A stretch of DNA of 6,270 bases from Clostridiales bacterium UBA735 (GTDB lineage Bacteria; Bacillota; Clostridia; Oscillospirales; Oscillospiraceae). The notes below the pieces were generated by a model that saw only the letters and a program-made list of their open reading frames with translations, made no database searches and had not been told where the DNA came from. This document shows positions 5,702-6,270 of this stretch, piece after piece. The DNA is taken from contig DBLB01000131.1 in NCBI GenBank assembly GCA_002298695.1, positions 1-6,270 of the forward strand, read 5' to 3'. The position numbers were made by a program, and so were the translations under genes. Positions within the stretch are counted from its first letter, which is position 1. Each line of letters starts with the position of its first letter.

Positions 5702-6223
5702 ATGGACCAGGTACGACGGAAAAGGATTCGCCTGCCCGCCTCGAATTATGAGGCAGGATGGTACTTCGTGACCATCTGTACCGATCATCGTATGAACTTT
5801 CTTGCAAACGTAACACCTATTGTAGGGGCGGACGACTCTGTCCGCCCTTGCGTAGCATTAGAGGGATATACATCCCGATTAACTCCGATTGGACTTGCGG
5901 TCAGAGAATGTCTGGAACGTCTGACAGATGCCGTGCATGGTGTCGTGGTAGATAAGTATATCATTATGCCAAATCATGTGCATGCAATTATTTGTTTAAG
6001 TGCCGGAACGGGCGGACAGAGTCGTCCGCCCCTACAAGGAGTCATACAAAGATTCAAGTCTATTTCAACACGCCAAGGCTGGAAGCATGGCGTAAAAAAA
6101 CTCTGGCAGCGTTCCTTTTTTGATCATGTGATCCGCTGTGAGGAAGAATATCACCGAATCTGGCAATACATCGACGACAATCCCGCCAAGTGGGCGGAAG
6201 ATGAATACTATTCTGCGGAATAA
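5702..6223 (+). CDS. REP-associated tyrosine transposase (RAYT, IS200-like Y1 family)
   Basis: A 173-residue HUH single-strand nuclease of the RAYT/TnpA-REP branch of IS200-type proteins, which cut and join REP palindromes. Seen: N-terminal RRKRIRLPASNYEAGWYFVT with the family beta strand YFVTICT (21-27); the metal-binding HUH motif His92-Val-His94 inside IIMPNHVHAII; and the C-terminal FFDHVIRCEEEYHRIWQYI followed by DNPAKW (139-164), where the catalytic tyrosine should lie (Tyr150 or Tyr156 are candidates). Usual length is 150-200. The ATG at 5702 is chosen because an upstream in-frame ATG at 5609 lies inside the PLP gene. It starts 5 nt after the PLP stop with no good ribosome site, so expression may depend on coupling. 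Lower GC and different codon use (TTA, ATA, CGT) than the neighbours suggest later arrival. Two REP-like repeats lie in frame inside the gene. Confidence 0.9.
   Translation: MDQVRRKRIRLPASNYEAGWYFVTICTDHRMNFLANVTPIVGADDSVRPCVALEGYTSRLTPIGLAVRECLERLTDAVHGVVVDKYIIMPNHVHAIICLSAGTGGQSRPPLQGVIQRFKSISTRQGWKHGVKKLWQRSFFDHVIRCEEEYHRIWQYIDDNPAKWAEDEYYSAE
5820..5847 (+). repeat. REP-like palindrome, copy A, inside the RAYT gene
   Basis: Flank TTGTAG, then a palindrome with arms GGGCGGAC and GTCCGCCC (5826-5833 and 5840-5847) and loop GACTCT. All 28 bases are the exact reverse complement of copy B at 6010-6037. Read in the RAYT frame it encodes residues close to VGADDSVRP (41-49), an insertion between the first beta strand and the following helix, where the family is variable in length. 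Confidence 0.92.
6010..6037 (-). repeat. REP-like palindrome, copy B, inverted, inside the RAYT gene
   Basis: Arms GGGCGGAC and GTCCGCCC, loop AGAGTC, then flank CTACAA. It is the exact inverse of copy A, with 162 nt between them, and in frame it encodes GGQSRPPLQ (about 104-112). The arrangement of two facing REPs resembles the bacterial interspersed mosaic element pattern. Here they sit inside the coding sequence, not beside it as is usual for RAYT genes. Confidence 0.92.
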
Positions 6224-6227
6224 GGAG
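6222..6227 (+). promoter_or_regulatory. Ribosome site of the next gene, overlapping the RAYT stop
   Basis: AAGGAG begins within the RAYT TAA stop (6221-6223) and lies 8 nt before the ATG at 6236. It shows the downstream gene is read in the same direction and very likely from the same transcript. Confidence 0.8.
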
Positions 6228-6235
6228 CACATATT

Positions 6236-6270
6236 ATGCTGAAAAACGTCAAATGCGCCCGCTGCGTCAA
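6236..6270 (+). CDS. Start of an unidentified gene, 11 codons visible
   Basis: The visible product begins MLKNVKCARCV. The ATG has a well-placed AAGGAG. A CxxC pair (Cys7, Cys10) near the N-terminus could bind a metal or an iron-sulfur cluster, but so little is visible that no family can be named. It is the fourth member of the rightward operon, 12 nt after the RAYT stop. Confidence 0.7.
   Translation, partial: MLKNVKCARCV

Noticed and set aside
4182..5816. 544-codon open frame on the minus strand opposite the PLP enzyme
   Set aside because: It lies antisense to a clear enzyme gene. Its length follows from GC-rich third positions that suppress stops, and its translation is rich in Val, Leu, Asp and His with no family motif.
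5820..6037. CRISPR-like repeat pair
   Set aside because: There are only two copies in inverted orientation, spaced by 162 nt of coding sequence, and the repeat itself is a palindrome. This fits REP elements, not a CRISPR array.

Overview
The window looks like chromosome of a GC-rich anaerobic Firmicute, most likely a gut Clostridia member of the Oscillospiraceae type. This is inferred from strong AGGAGG-type ribosome sites, Firmicute-like sigma-A promoters, GC-rich codon use, the purine/amino-acid fermentation genes, and a short palindromic repeat of a kind I recall as common in such genomes. No 16S or other phylogenetic marker is present, so the assignment is tentative.

Layout. Two operons diverge from a 193-bp intergenic region (3368-3560). 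The leftward operon (minus strand) reads ygeY-type M20 metallohydrolase (3367-1970), knotted carbamoyltransferase ygeW (1898-705), then carbamate kinase (631 to beyond base 1, cut by the window edge). The rightward operon (plus strand) reads a YheO/DauR-type PAS-HTH regulator (3561-4211), a 493-residue fold-type II PLP enzyme (4215-5696), a small REP-associated tyrosine transposase (RAYT, 5702-6223), and the first 11 codons of another gene (6236 onward).

How the genes fit together. YgeY, YgeW and carbamate kinase are the core of the E. coli ygeWXY-yqeA type cluster, which recent work ties to anaerobic breakdown of purines/urate and related ureido compounds. The likely logic is hydrolysis of a nitrogen-rich intermediate by YgeY, transfer of a carbamoyl group to phosphate by YgeW to give carbamoyl phosphate, and ATP formation by carbamate kinase. 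In the E. coli-type cluster a PLP lyase, YgeX (diaminopropionate ammonia-lyase, about 400 aa), completes the route. YgeX is not seen here; a longer, different-looking PLP enzyme sits in the divergent operon with the regulator. The exact substrates are unknown.

The most unusual features are repeats. The RAYT gene carries two copies of a 28-nt REP-like palindrome that are exact reverse complements of each other, both in frame, bracketing the part of the gene that encodes its HUH active-site motif. A third copy of the 22-nt core, differing at one base, stands in the ygeY-ygeW spacer. The two divergent promoters also share a nearly identical 23-24 nt block over the -10 box and start site, arranged as mirror images around the centre of the intergenic region.
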